Source of the DNA: Gnetum montanum
Lineage: Eukaryota > Streptophyta > Gnetopsida > Gnetales > Gnetaceae
Length of the DNA stretch: 54,335 nucleotides
NCBI GenBank assembly: GCA_015680685.1
Contig: MNCI01022151.1
Span: forward strand, 522,889-577,223
Reading direction: 5' to 3'
Positions 33,749-44,752 of this stretch are shown here, piece after piece (within the stretch, counting starts at the first letter, position 1; each line of letters opens with the position of its first letter). The notes beneath the pieces were generated by a model. That model had not been told where the DNA came from, searched no databases, and was given only the letters and a program-made list of their open reading frames with translations. The position numbers and the translations under genes are program-made.

Positions 33749-33760
33749 CCCATCACTTAT

Positions 33761-34815
33761 CAAGAGTACAATCATAGCTAGTTTTTGTTTTCTCCTTATT
33801 GTTGGATACGTAGCTTAACTCTAACTTTCTAGCTCTCTTTTTACCTTTAATGAACTCTAAAGTCTTTCTCTGTTGATCTCCTATGTGTAGCAATTAATAT
33901 ATGCTAATATTTGTCCTAATGTGTTTAAGATCTTCAATCAAATCATATTCTCCATCTTCATAAAAACTTGGTTCCTTCATCCATTTATTAAGAGTTTGAT
34001 TTGTTCTACTTGATCTTCTTTACTTTTATTTTTCTCTCTTCTACTTGGTTCAAAAACCTTCCTCTTAGTAGATGGATCAGAAATAACTTTTGGAGGCCTA
34101 AAAGTAGTTAATCTTTCTTTCAACCATAGATGATATCCATTTTCTTCATTATTTTTACACTCTTCATCTAATGATATATCTTCTTCAAAACTTGATAGGG
34201 AAGAGGTATCACTAGATCCATTAGAAGATTTACTTGCATAATGAACACTCGATAACTCACTATCAGATTCAATAGCAAAGAAGTTTAACATAACAACATC
34301 ACTTTCATCTTCATCTTCTACTAACTTAATATCTTGATGCTTATGTTTTCTATTTTTCTTTTCTTCCTTAATTTTAACCTTTGCCAAAGCTTTTTCTAGC
34401 TTCACTAACTTGTTGGACAAGTCTCTCATTAACTGTCCTTTTTCAGATTCTTTGCTTTCAAACTCTTGTTCTATCTTAACATGAGATGGCCCCGATAAAG
34501 CTTTAAGTTGAGCAAAATCCTACATAGAAATCATCATTTTCTCTTCTCTTTTTTGAGTTGTGATAATCTCTTCATGATTTAAGTTCAGTTGCTTTTCTAA
34601 TTGTATAGCTTCACTAAAGTAATCATTCAGTGTTATCAAGTTTGGAGTTCTTCTTAACTAAATTGAAATATTGGGATTCATAGCCTTAAGATAAGTATAT
34701 CTAAGCATTTCATCTTATGGTCTATATTGTCTTTGAAAGAGCCCATAAATTCTTTGAAACTTAATATTGAAATCTCTAACTAACTCTTTAACTCCTTGCT
34801 TAGCTTGCAAGGGAC
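33761..34815 (-). pseudogene. Element E gag, C-terminal half
   Basis: The open piece 33977-34429 (150 codons) starts with a coiled segment (L-S-N-K-L-V-K-L-E-K-A-L) followed by Lys/His- and then Ser/Asp/Glu-rich stretches. Upstream, through stops, come L-R-Y-T-Y-L-K-A-M-N-P, F-S-E-A-I-Q-L-E-K-Q-L and I-Y-G-L-F-Q-R-Q, the end of a Retrotrans_gag domain. The sequence switches at about 34815 to plus-strand chromovirus, so the N-terminal half and 5' LTR are lost. Confidence 0.65.
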
Positions 34816-34829
34816 AAAATGGCAACTAA

Positions 34830-35350
34830 AAGTTAAATGCTCTTGGGTATCGACCTCAAGCTCAATTGTAGGTAACCAAGGTGAACAATAGGGGAGAAGA
34901 AATAGGAAGACTAGGCATCATCCAACATATTTCTCAAAGATTGATAGTAGTAGAGCATAATGTCAAGGAAGAATAAAGGAAGTAGGATACCAGGTTGCAT
35001 TCAATTCAGTTGATTCCAATGCATTTTTCCAAGTTGGTGAAATATCTTGGTTGACACAGGTCTTACCCACAATTATATGATGTCAAAAATTACAGTAGAG
35101 TTGTCCTTGAAATCCTATAGGTTAGTAATGTTTCATTCTATTAGGTATATAAGAATGGTAAGGGAGATCATTGTGAAGGTTGAGTAGTGGAAAGGAGAAA
35201 TGGAGTTTTCAATGTTGGATAGTTACTCTTTTTAATTCATTCTTGGATAAGAGTTCCTTCGTAATAGGGGCTACCTTTCAACTGAGACCACAAGGAATAT
35301 ATCAATTAGTACACATATCAAACTAGTTGTTAGCACCAACAAGAAATATA
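34830..35350 (+). pseudogene. Chromovirus-like Ty3/gypsy protease fragment
   Basis: Plus-strand frame with L-V-D-T-G-L-T-H-N-Y-M (D-T-G active site near 35052), later W-K-G-E-M-E-F-S-M-L-D and F-I-L-G with E-F-L-R (about 35190-35265). This is the order of the retropepsin of chromoviruses (x-W-x-G-x-x-F-x-V...D-x-I-L-G...F-L). Stops interrupt at 35186, 35235 and 35250. No RT follows. Confidence 0.65.
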
Positions 35351-35849
35351 AGTAAGTTGCATAATTTACTTATGTTTTGTCAATGTATCTCAAAAAGGAT
35401 AAAAATTAATTATAACAGATATTATACACATGATAAAAAGATAACATGTGTTACTATGGTAAGAAATTGAAATATTCAAAAAATAATAATAATTTTTTAT
35501 TTTTTCTATATTTTTATTTTGTGAATAAAATGATGAACAAACACAGTTACCACAATGTCAATATCATAAACACAATGCATCATAACTCTCTAAGGAATAA
35601 GTACAACACTACACAAATGGCCAAATGCATAAACAAACTTTCAATTGAATACTTGATAATCCAACACCATGCTATACAAATACAACCTTCTTAAGTAAGG
35701 ATGAATCATTGTAACTTTACATAATTAACTATTTAATAATTAATTACTTAAATAAATAATAATAATTTAAAAATTAATTAATTAATTATAGGCTATTAAG
35801 CACATATTTTTACTAGTTTAATATTTAATACACAATTGAAAAGGAAAAA
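35351..35849. other. Gene-free AT-rich stretch
   Basis: Poly-A/T and TTAATTAA-like runs (35725-35790). The 82-codon plus frame (35446-35694) is Asn/His/Tyr-rich with no motif. It may include the outer part of the LTR at 35850-36268. Confidence 0.4.
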
Positions 35850-36268
35850 AAGGAAATCTAAGCTTTATTCACTACACAAACACTTAACTTTGCATTGACC
35901 AAATGATTTTAAGTTGTGAAAGCATGGTAGCATTCTAACAAAGTCTCATTACATGGTGAAGTAACAACTTGAAACACACAACAAAAAGCAAATAAAATAG
36001 GCACTTATCCAAGTGAGGAGAAGCACTTCACCAAAAACTACAAAGAAAAGCTTCCCAAATGAATAGTTCTTTTGTGCTTTTCCCCTAGGATATTTATAGT
36101 TTTTGTTCATGTAATGAAAATGGTGCAATGATGCACTATATGTAGTAACATTAGGTAAGCATCACAACACTTTGAAATGAGCCTAAATTGTAAGTTCAAG
36201 TGCATGCAAAGAATTGAATGCATCTAGACTTACATATAGATATAAAATCATCACTAGTTGCCTTATCA
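35850..36268 (-). mobile_element. LTR (partial) of a minus-strand element F
   Basis: In minus sense the phrase TTGTGGAGGAA (a purine tract like those of elements A and C) is followed at 36268 by TGATAAGGC, the family LTR start. A CTATAAATATCC box lies downstream at about 36089-36099. The LTR end (ACTCATCA) is not visible, so the left edge is arbitrary. Confidence 0.55.
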
Positions 36269-36279
36269 TTCCTCCACAA

Positions 36280-38250
36280 CTAAGTAAATCTAGTTCCATA
36301 GCTTTCATACACCCTAAACACCAAAGAATAGGATAAGAAATTATGTATTACCAACTTGGAGAAGATACAAATAAATTATAACACAAGATAGAACATAAAC
36401 CTATCATTTCTAAAAGCTCTAAGAGGTAAAGGTTGTGGCCAAAAAAAACTCTTGATATGCCTACTATAAACTAGGGTTGTGTTAGATATTTGATGATGAA
36501 CAATTGGAATCTATTCTATTCTACTTGCACATTAGTCCTTGACCTCTTTGTAATGCCTGAAGTTGCCTCGTACTTTTTTGTTTGAACTACTTATGGTTTC
36601 TTTTCTATTGCATCAACTCACATCGTGTAACCCTTAAATCACTATTGTTTTATGCAATCTCTCCTCCAATTTACTATGTAGTCATCTTGTAGAAGTATGT
36701 ATCACATGCAATTACTATCTCCTTTGTAACACTTGACATTGTTTCTCACTTTTCTATTTGAACTATTTATGATTCCTTTTCAATTGCATGAGCTCACACC
36801 ATGTGACCTTTAACTCAACTATGTTTTTGGGCAATCTCTCCTCCAATTCATTATATAATTGTCTTATAGAATGATGTACCACATGCAAGTACTATCTCCT
36901 CTCTACTTTAACATCTTCTTTAACTTTCTTAAGTTGTTTTCTTTAGGGCATCAACCTTAGACATATGCCAAATATGGTACATGCTCTTACGAAAATTCAT
37001 CTGCTACTATAAATCTTGGTTACCTACAACGAATTGATAAAGCTTGGTATGAAGAAAAATGAACTTTTGTATCACTATTTCTTATTCTCTTATCAACCAC
37101 TTGTTCAAATGTACAACAAGCCTATGTAGTTTTCATATCTCAACATCCAAGGTTATCTACTCGACCATGTGAATTTATTTGAACTCATTAGTCTTCCTTG
37201 TTTCCCTTTTTATAAGCTCCAATACTATATTTCATCTTTCTTTTTTCTATGAAAAGGTATTTTTCCCTAAATTAGACCATGATTTATTCTTGATCTTCTA
37301 ACTTCTACATCTAATGGAAGAGAGAGATGATCTTATTCTCTATCACCATACATTTTTTCCACTGATTGGACTAATTCTCTAACTCTTTGATTTTTCTTTC
37401 TAAGACATCTTTGAAAAATCAAGCCTTCCCTTCATTTTTACATGCCATAAACAATTCATATTTCAAACATTGAATAGTTACCTTGAGCATGATTGTAGAT
37501 GAATTAGTGGCTAGCCATGTGATATTTTCTTAGTGTTTATGCAATTGTTGGACCTTAAACTTTCTCTTACTCAACTCTTTCAAATAATAAGTCTTATCAA
37601 CATCAATGGTTTCAAGCTTTACTCATACCTTAATCAATTTAGTCTATACTATGCTCTTTAGCTTTCTCAACATGGCATCAATACCTAGATTTTTTGGTTA
37701 AAAATCTTTTGTCCATTTGCAAGGTTCAGGTTGATCGATTGGTATCTAGAAAACTTTAGCTACATGGTGAAAATTATGTCAAATTCATCTCATGCCACAT
37801 GATGATGGAATACTTTACTTTGACATGTGTCTGGGACTACTATTCTATTGGCTCTTAAGTAACTCATTTAGCAAAGGAAGAAGAAATGCAAGCAAATACT
37901 TACAAATGGAATTGCCATCCAAAATAACTTCCAACATCTCCAAGAAGTTCTAATCAAGCTCATGTGATCATATGACATAAATAGTAGCAACTTGACCTTC
38001 ACTATGTACATGCATTACAAACCTATATCCACCATCAATAGTGAGTTCCCAATCGTATTTGATGCTAAAACTAAGGGGATGAAACATTGAGATACTTGGC
38101 TTGTCCATTTGACTTTGCTCTAGGACCCGAGGTTAAGAAGAAACCCTCATTGTCCTTGAATAAATTTTATCTGATGGACTTGGAGGATGTGCTTTTGTCT
38201 TTCCCATCTTATCTTTTGAGTTAGTATCCACATTATCTACCTAGGAAATA
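36280..38250 (-). pseudogene. Interior of element F: unrecognised domain and coiled-coil remnant
   Basis: Minus frames, with many stops, give at about 37640-38210 the phrases F-S-I-K-Y-D-W-E-L-T-I-D-G-G-Y-R-F, V-A-T-I-Y-V-I, N-F-L-E-M-L-E-V-I-L-D-G and C-K-Y-L-L-A-F-L-L-P. From about 37640 down to 37270 a Lys/Glu/Leu-rich, coiled-coil-like stretch follows (E-L-S-K-R-K-F-K-V-Q-Q-L, E-R-K-I-K-E-L-E-N). It lies upstream of the LTR at 36268 in sense direction, as the env-position ORF does in elements A and C. I do not recognise the domain. Confidence 0.4.
36547..36901. repeat. About 177-bp tandem duplication
   Basis: Copies 36547-36720 and 36722-36901 share order throughout (CTTTGTAA, TTTGAACTA, CTCACA, CAATCTCTCCTCCAATT, TATGTA/GATGTA-CACATGCAA, ACTATCTCC) with perhaps a quarter of positions changed. 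Confidence 0.75.
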
Positions 38251-38589
38251 ACATCATAATGGTTTTTGCATTATTGCTCATTACTTAGCCCTCTCACTTT
38301 TACAAAGTTGCATTCCTACGTAATCTTGTATGCCTACTAATTCACAAAGTTTTCTAATGAGCCATGGGAAGGCATACAATTCCTTTCCATCATCCCTGAT
38401 GTTTTTAATTCATTACAATAAGGCTTATGCAAGAAAAATGCAATATTTATTTTACCATAGCCTTGTATCATCACCTTTGCTACCTAAGCAGATATTCTAG
38501 ATGATTTTTTAATAAGAATAATATTATGGAACACCATCTTTTAAATAGCCTCAACCTTTTTGATATTTTTGATTTTTTTTTTTGTCTTC

Positions 38590-38890
38590 AATTATTTTTT
38601 ATTTTTTTCCTATCTTTTTTGGTCTTCTTTTTAGTGGCTTTTTTAGAACAATAATGGAGCAACCTTTTTTTATAGGCTCATTATCTAAATTTCTTTACAT
38701 ATGCCCAAACCATCTAAGAGTTATTCCTATGACTCATCTAGAATAGATGTTACTCCAAGTCTTCATCTAATATTTATATTGGACAATTTATCTCTTTTAA
38801 TAACATTCAACATTCATCTAAGCATTAACATTTTTGCTACACTAATTTGTTGTTCATACCTCTATTTGAAGGTATGACCTTATTGCAAAA
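38590..38890 (-). mobile_element. RTE-type LINE, 3' end of RT ORF
   Basis: Minus translation: Y-E-Q-Q-I-S-V-A-K-M-L-M-L-R, then K-R-D-K-L-S-N, R-L-G-V-T-S-I, L-L-R-W-F-G-H-M, and a C-terminal K-R-R-P-K-K-I. This order (E-Q-x-M-S-V-A-E-M-R-M-L-R ... L-G-V-x-P-I ... L-R-W-F-G-H ... R-G-R-P-K) is the hallmark of the RT C-terminus of RTE-clade non-LTR elements. Four in-frame stops show decay. Upstream RT and endonuclease are not present in the next 1 kb, so this is a truncated copy, as usual for LINEs. Confidence 0.85.
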
Positions 38891-40270
38891 TTTTGATAGG
38901 TTGTTGAAAGGATGCAAAAAATATTTATATTGGATGACTTAAAGGTCAAGGCACAAACATCTTATTCTATGTTATTCTTGGAATGTAACTTACCCACCTT
39001 AGAGACTAAAGCTTTCTGTTAATTCATTAGATATGTTTAAAATTTGGCAAGAACTAAGCAAATCAATTTTTATTGAAGACACAAAAGAACAAGGATAGTA
39101 TTTTGAAGGAATATAATGGTTAAAGACATTGAATATCTCAATGGAGGTAGTACAAAGTAATCCTAAGTACATGTGCAGGTTAGTGAAGAGACACGTAGTG
39201 GTAAAGTAAATTCTAGTTGGAGCATATTAGAGGCAATCAAGTAGAGTCCAAAGTTTCTTATCTTATAACTAAAATCTCAATCAAATATTGTAGCTTACTC
39301 AACAAGTCTTATTTGAGTTCATATTGACTTGCTATAGAAAGTGGAAGATGGATTAACCTCCTTAGTGAAGAGCACATATGTAAGTTATACAGGTCAAGAA
39401 CTGTTGAGGATGAGGATCATGTTTTTTTTCAATTGTCCTCTAACTAAAAATCTTAGAAAAAAGTATATAGTTGTAACAAAATATTTATATGATTTATTTT
39501 TGCTACATCCAATTGTGCTTAGACACTATCTAAAATCTATTTTTATTTTCCATGAAATGAATGTATTATTTATCCAATATACCATTTTTGGTCTATGAAT
39601 GTAGTAAAATTTTCAATTTTAATAACTTTTAATTGCATTTCCTTATACAGTATTTTAATGATATATACTACTAATAGGCTAACTCCTTCAAGGGTTATAA
39701 GCCTACACATTAATAGTTCCATATCTTGAAACATACAATAGCTTCATTACAGAAAAGACTATAAACTTTCTTAATAGCACCGGAAGTCAGCGTGTCAAAC
39801 TTCTGGTCTATCTACTTTTCTGCTTATAGAATCATATATGTAATGCATCATGCCATGGCATACCATCATGGCATCATCAACTAGAAAATGACAACAATTT
39901 TATTTAACTTTGCATCTAAATCCACTTGAGAGGTTGCAGGTGTCCAATTTCCACAATAGAACACCATTGTCTTCCAATCCATTCTCAAAGTGCAAATAGC
40001 AGCCTTTCGGGACTGCGAGTTATGGAGAACTAGCTCAATCTCAAACACAATGAGAATGAAAATGAAGATAAAGCAAAATCACTTTCAATTACAAGAAATA
40101 CACTGGTACTATTACCATCGGTAGAAGATGGTTGTTCTAAATTTGGATGAAATCCTAGTTCACTCATTCAAGTAGGAGCACCAAAATTACAATTTCTACA
40201 TCAACGTGGAGGACAATAAATTCTACATTGTGACGCGGCTTGACAACTGTAGGTGGAATAAGGGATAACG
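38891..40270. other. Gene-free stretch
   Basis: No coding frame I can support. The piece 39675-39760 is a diverged copy of 43445-43530 (shared TCCAAGGG-like start, TAAGC, ACATGCAATAGCTTCATT). The 85-codon frame at 39341-39598 has no motif. Confidence 0.4.
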
Positions 40271-40273
40271 AAT

Positions 40274-40415
40274 GGTTTCTTGTAACTGACTTGTTGGGGA
40301 CTGCTCGTATTCTTTTCTTTGGTTTCTTGTAACTAACTTGTTGAGGACTATTTGTATTCTTTTCTTTGGTTTCTTGTAACTAACTAAGTTGGGGACTATT
40401 TGTATTCTTTTCTTT
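40274..40415. repeat. 47-bp tandem repeat, three copies
   Basis: Copies 40274-40320, 40321-40367 and 40368-40415, each beginning GGTTTCTTGTAACT and ending ATTCTTTTCTTT. Confidence 0.9.
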
Positions 40416-40428
40416 CTTTTTTAAAAGT

Positions 40429-40461
40429 TATATATATATATATATCTCTCTCTCTCTCTCT
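40429..40461. repeat. (TA)n(TC)n microsatellite
   Basis: About eight TA units followed by about eight TC units. Confidence 0.9.
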
Positions 40462-41089
40462 TCAGCAATGGATCATGAGTTCAATTCTCTTCATGATCAC
40501 TATAATAAAATCAATAAAGTATGTATATTCAAAGGTTGCAGGTTCAATTCCTAAATTAACAAGTTTTGGTATTTTAGAATTCAGATTTTGCTAGATCTTA
40601 GGTTCAATTCCTCTTGAACATTCCAACATAATATCTATCTCTTTATCATTCGAAATTGTCATAAGATGCAAGGAAAGAGTTTTCAAATAGATTCATGATA
40701 AGGGTAGTTCAAGATACATAATCAAATAAGGCACCTTCTTTTTTAGGTCATCAACGATGTGAATTTTTCCATTATCTTACGAGCCCTAAAAGGTCATCAC
40801 ATGACCTTTCTACAGCAATGGAGAGGGTACTTATACTCTACTATTTTAAACTAAAAAAAGCAATGCATCACATTTAGATAAAATAAAATAAAAAAGTTAA
40901 AATATAAAGCTAAAGTATTTGCACACAATATCCCTAATTCATGGGTCAAGTTCCTCCAACTTGATTCATAGGTCAAGTTCCTCAATATGAACATTCTTTT
41001 ACATCTCAACATACCTATTTTAGCTCTTGAGGCACACCTTAGAGTATTGTCCTCTGTTTTTCAATCATTAATGCAAAAATTAAAGGAGA
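40462..41089. other. Gene-free stretch with B-box-like phrases
   Basis: Three GGTTCAATTC-like phrases (40479, 40540, 40601) resemble Pol III B boxes but none has a convincing A box. Otherwise AT-rich with no frame. Confidence 0.35.
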
Positions 41090-43286
41090 AGTGGTTTGTT
41101 ACATATATGAGCTCATTGTTTTCATTGTAGGTGTGAAAGAGTATGCGTAACCCTACTCAATGCAATTGATCCGGAGGATACCCTAATTAACCATATGTTT
41201 TACAAGGATTCCTGCAAAGAATCGTCATTGAGGAGGTTTGGTTAAGGATTTGCTTGTACAAAAGCTATTCTCACAGTAAAAGAAGAAAACAAGAACCTCT
41301 CACTATTGAGAATAAAAGATTGGCTAACGTAGAAAAGAAGGCCTAGCTAGAAGAAAGCTTCAATTACCTTAAGGAGCAATTTGCAAAAGCTAGCCTACAT
41401 ATTAATAAGTTGACTAGAGTAAACAGAAACCTATCAATGGAAAAAGTCCACACAGTCTACTAAAAGTCAATAATTGAAATTAATGCATGGCAAAATGAGG
41501 CTAAAAATCATAAAAAGTTGAACGAATGCTTTAGAGGAAAAGTAGGCATGCAAAAGTAAGTAAATGAAAAAGAAATAAAATTGGCAAAGGCTAAGATCAA
41601 TGCTACACTACAACAAATACCCAAATGGCAACTAGTCCTTAAGAGCATCATTGCAGTTAACTAGACAAAAATAAAAAAAGAAAGAATTACAAATTAAGAA
41701 CATGACACAGTATCTTGAATTGGCCAATCTCACGTATCAAATTTGACAATATTAACAAGAAGTAGACCAAAAAGCAGCTAGCAACTATGTACTTACTAGA
41801 TGAACATGAGCATAAGTACCATGATAAAGCATAACAAAACCTTCATATTGTTAATGTAGAGTTGGAAGTGGTAAAAACAAAATATACTAATCAAAGGAAT
41901 ATGGTTCACAACTTGGAGAAGCATATGATATATTACCAAAACCTACAAGCACAAGTAAAAGCATTTTACATTGATAGAAACAACCTAAACTTGATAGGTT
42001 AAAGCAAACAAATTATTTTCATAACAACAACCACTTGCTGATTTGGCATGGACAATGAATGATCCAAGCACAATCAAAGAAAAAGTTGAAAGCAACTAAG
42101 CTATTTCCACACAAAAAAAGCTAGCAACATTAAGAAAGAAACCATAACAACCAATGCAAGAAGAGTCATCACTTTGAGAGACAACATGAAGACCTGCATC
42201 GACCATTTTCAAGATCCTACAATTTTTATTATTTTTCTATCATATGTCTAGATGCTTTTGGCTTTTTGAAATACACTCAAATAAACAATATAATGCAACA
42301 CTCTAGTTTAGTCAGATAATTGTTGTTTGAATGTTGAAGTCCAATTGAGATGTCTCCCAAATTTTTTCACAAATTCTCTCTTATTTTTGTTTAATTCAAG
42401 AATGAGTTTTTAGTCAATTGTGGAGAGGTATAATGAATAGTTAATAAGTTGAATGCAACATCACACTTATGATATCATACCAACGATATCATAAATGTCA
42501 TATATTTAAGCTTAGTAATGCCTACAAGTACTAGCCAACTCCTGCACTTAATGCACCTTTTTCAATTTGCAAATAACTAAACTTTTGTAGTTTGTTTTAG
42601 TGATTTTAGAGTTAGTCCTTGAGTGTCTTTGTATGTTTTAGTGATTTTAGAGTTAGTCCATGAGTGTCTTTGTATGATAGAAGCAATATCTTTATTTAAA
42701 CATCTTTATAGCAATAAATATTAAGATTGTTTCTAATCATTGCAACATATCACTTACCATTGTCATTTACTTTTTCCTTGTCATTTATATTTATAATGTC
42801 ATGTATATTTCCTTCACATATTAATACTTTGGCTGAATAAATACAACTAGTTTTTAAGTGTAACATTTAATCATCTAGTAACCAATAGTGATATTGTTTA
42901 ATTCACAAGTAACAAGTCATTTGATAATCCCAAGGATAGTTATACCAGACTAAGAACGGTAAGTCAAGACTAAATGTTTATCATTAATGAACTAGCTTAG
43001 CATTTATTTCCATTGTTTCTTAGTTAATAGCTTTAATCTTCAATTTACCATTCCTTTAACATTGCTACAACTGAACAACAACATGATATCATATCCCTCC
43101 TCATGAGTTAAACTATATATTTCATCTCCTACTTACCTCAATGGAAGACAACAATCAACAATCTTACCATTAACTCTCTAAAAAATAGTGTCCTATCCAA
43201 CAATCAACAATCTTACCATTAACTCTCTAAAAAATAGCGTCCTATCCACGAATTACAATCATGTCACACACAATGCTTACTCATAA
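41090..43286 (+). mobile_element. Element C: Athila-like 3' end (coiled-coil ORF remnant plus LTR)
   Basis: 41270-42200 is a decayed coiled-coil frame colinear with element A 13270-13960 (both contain a W-Q-N-E-A phrase followed by a G-M-Q/Y-K segment). The polypurine-like TTGTGGAGAGGTA then leads to an LTR at 42431 (TAATGAATAG, decayed TG) that ends near CTCATAA at 43286. LTR U3 has GATATC at 42471 and 42485. The 5' part of the element is absent. Confidence 0.7.
42431..43286 (+). repeat. Element C 3' LTR with two internal tandem duplications
   Basis: About 856 bp, related to element A LTRs. It carries a 41-bp tandem duplication (42595-42635 and 42636-42676) and a 49-bp one (43152-43200 and 43201-43249), each nearly exact and absent from the other LTRs. 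Confidence 0.75.
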
Positions 43287-44220
43287 GTGCCAAATCCCAT
43301 AGAAGGTATCACCTTTGTGATTTGATGCACTTCGTTATTCAAGGTTTAGAGTAAACCGTGAATGCTAATCGGCAGAGGATTGAGTCATTTAATCAAAACA
43401 ATACAAGGTACTCGAGCCAATTTCAATGATCGATACTCCGGGATCCTCCTCGATCACTCCTCCAAGGGCTGTAAGCTTATACATCGAGAGTTCTGCATCT
43501 TTAAACATGCAATAGCTTCATTGGCCCTCAACCCGGCTCGAAGTCATACAAATGGATTCAAGCATCATTGGGGTTTGTTTTTATCAATTCGAGAGAGCTT
43601 ATATCTAAATATGACACTTCTATCTTCTGTCCACTATCATAAAGGATCACTGTGCTAAAATCAGCCATTGCATTAGGTTGATCACATAAAGGATCGCCTA
43701 ATACAATTGATGAAAGACATTTATTGTCAACAACACCAAATGTTTGATATACACAATAATGTGCAGGAGATTTGTCACCACCACAAAATTCAAACCATCA
43801 AGACATCAACTGCATAAGAACACTATAATTTCCATCTCCATGTCAAACAATGATGACCTCATTCAACATCACAACATGAAAGAAACTTTAAATCATCATA
43901 TTCAAACTGACGTTGAGGACACATCAGAAAAAGTTCAAGATGCTTATCAAAGTTTTGAGGATGGTTCAATGTAAAAGGTTGATTGCAACGAAGAAAGCAC
44001 GCTACTTATACAACTTACAAAATTAAGGGTACCTAGTAACTTGAATAATTCTTAAAATTCTAGCCATACATCCAATACAAACACCAGCTGCTGCTAAGAA
44101 CTTGTGTGCCTGGAGATAAAATTTGTCATTGGAAAAAAACATACGCAAACTTGCATGAAACAAGCACCTCTAATGCTGAAACAAGCAAATGGCATCACAA
44201 AACAGCTGATGTTATTCTAT
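43287..44220. other. Stretch without a supported gene, downstream of the CRK
   Basis: A 98-codon plus frame (43362-43658) and a 76-codon one (43744-43974) show no motif, signal or codon pattern that convinces. 43445-43530 is similar to 39675-39760, so at least part is a dispersed repeat. Confidence 0.4.
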
Positions 44221-44226
44221 TTTATT
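44221..44226 (-). terminator. Possible polyadenylation signal of the CRK gene
   Basis: AATAAA in minus sense, about 270 bases after the CRK stop codon. Such hexamers are frequent in AT-rich DNA. Confidence 0.3.
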
Positions 44227-44494
44227 CCCTTATCTGAATTCATAGCTTTGGGCACACCCTCTGATACATGCAATGGATAATAAACATGGATTGCATGACT
44301 GAGAATATATGCCAATCCTATACATTCACCTCAAAGTGATTATGGTGAGCAGACATGTGACCAGGCTCATAGGTATAGATATTGTTACTAGTACCAAATG
44401 TGTTCAAAATTGTAGGTAGGGAGTGGACATATAGTAACAAAAAAAATGGCCCACATCAGGGGAAAAAAACAGGAAAAAGAACATGGCTCAGATG

Positions 44495-44752
44495 TTACAA
44501 ATTTTGTAACAATGGCGATGAGGGTTTCTCAACAGATTCATGACATTCAATTTCTGCACGGGGCACACTTATGGCTTGGTTCGTCGTCAACATGACAGTC
44601 ACCTCTGACATGGGTGGTCTTAGACTTGGATTTTCTTGAGTACACAGTAATGCCACATGGATTAGCCTTACTACATCTTCATGCTTGCATTTTCCTTTTA
44701 TTGTTTCATCCACGATTTCACTTACCCGTCCTAGCTCATGCAATAACCATGC
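44495..44752 (-). CDS. CRK exon 6: C-lobe end and stop
   Basis: Acceptor GATAG|GCATGG, phase 0: [15 protein letters not shown], then [14 protein letters not shown] and a 30-residue C-terminal tail. Stop at 44497-44495. Confidence 0.92.
   Translation of the reverse strand, partial: AWLLHELGRVSEIVDETIKGKCKHEDVVRLIHVALLCTQENPSLRPPMSEVTVMLTTNQAISVPRAEIECHESVEKPSSPLLQNL

Larger units (their letters stand above)
27664..33755 (-). mobile_element. Gag-only LTR retrotransposon (Athila-like, non-autonomous)
   Basis: 6092 bp bounded by LTRs 27664-28467 and 32922-33755 in TG...CA form and flanked by identical CTTAT. Primer site (tRNA-Asp type, 32904-32921) and purine tract (28468-28480) show minus orientation. 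The 4.45-kb interior holds gag with zinc knuckle and a Pro/Tyr/His-rich tail; no protease, RT or integrase motif is seen. It fits the class of terminal-repeat elements that encode only gag and depend on helpers. LTRs differ by roughly 6 percent by eye plus a 30-bp deletion, so it is younger than elements A, B and E, but not recent. Confidence 0.9.
32922..33755 (-). repeat. Gag-only element 5' LTR (right)
   Basis: 834 bp, ending CCCATCA before CTTAT. In minus sense: a GATATC-type array (33744 down to 33674), then TATAAATA at 33655-33648, then the transcribed region. It is the promoter-bearing LTR of the element. Confidence 0.93.
23750..34815 (-). mobile_element. Element E: Ty3/gypsy element with extra RNase H, split by a gag-only element
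   Basis: Minus-strand order is gag (33977-34815), protease (27237-27640), an additional RNase H (26750-27190), RT (25640-26200), connection/degenerate RNase H (25253-25519) and integrase (23750-25210). The insertion 27664-33755 with duplication CTTAT falls just upstream of the protease active site. All parts have stops and frame changes. No LTR is visible at either end: the gag side stops at about 34815 where a plus-strand chromovirus fragment begins. Confidence 0.85.

Noticed and set aside
35431-35441. TGATAAAAAG as an LTR start
   Set aside because: No purine tract before it and no LTR-like sequence after it.
40479-40612. Three B-box-like phrases as tRNA genes
   Set aside because: No A box at correct distance and no cloverleaf.
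43362-43974. Two plus-strand frames as small genes
   Set aside because: No signal, motif or splice support; part is a dispersed repeat.
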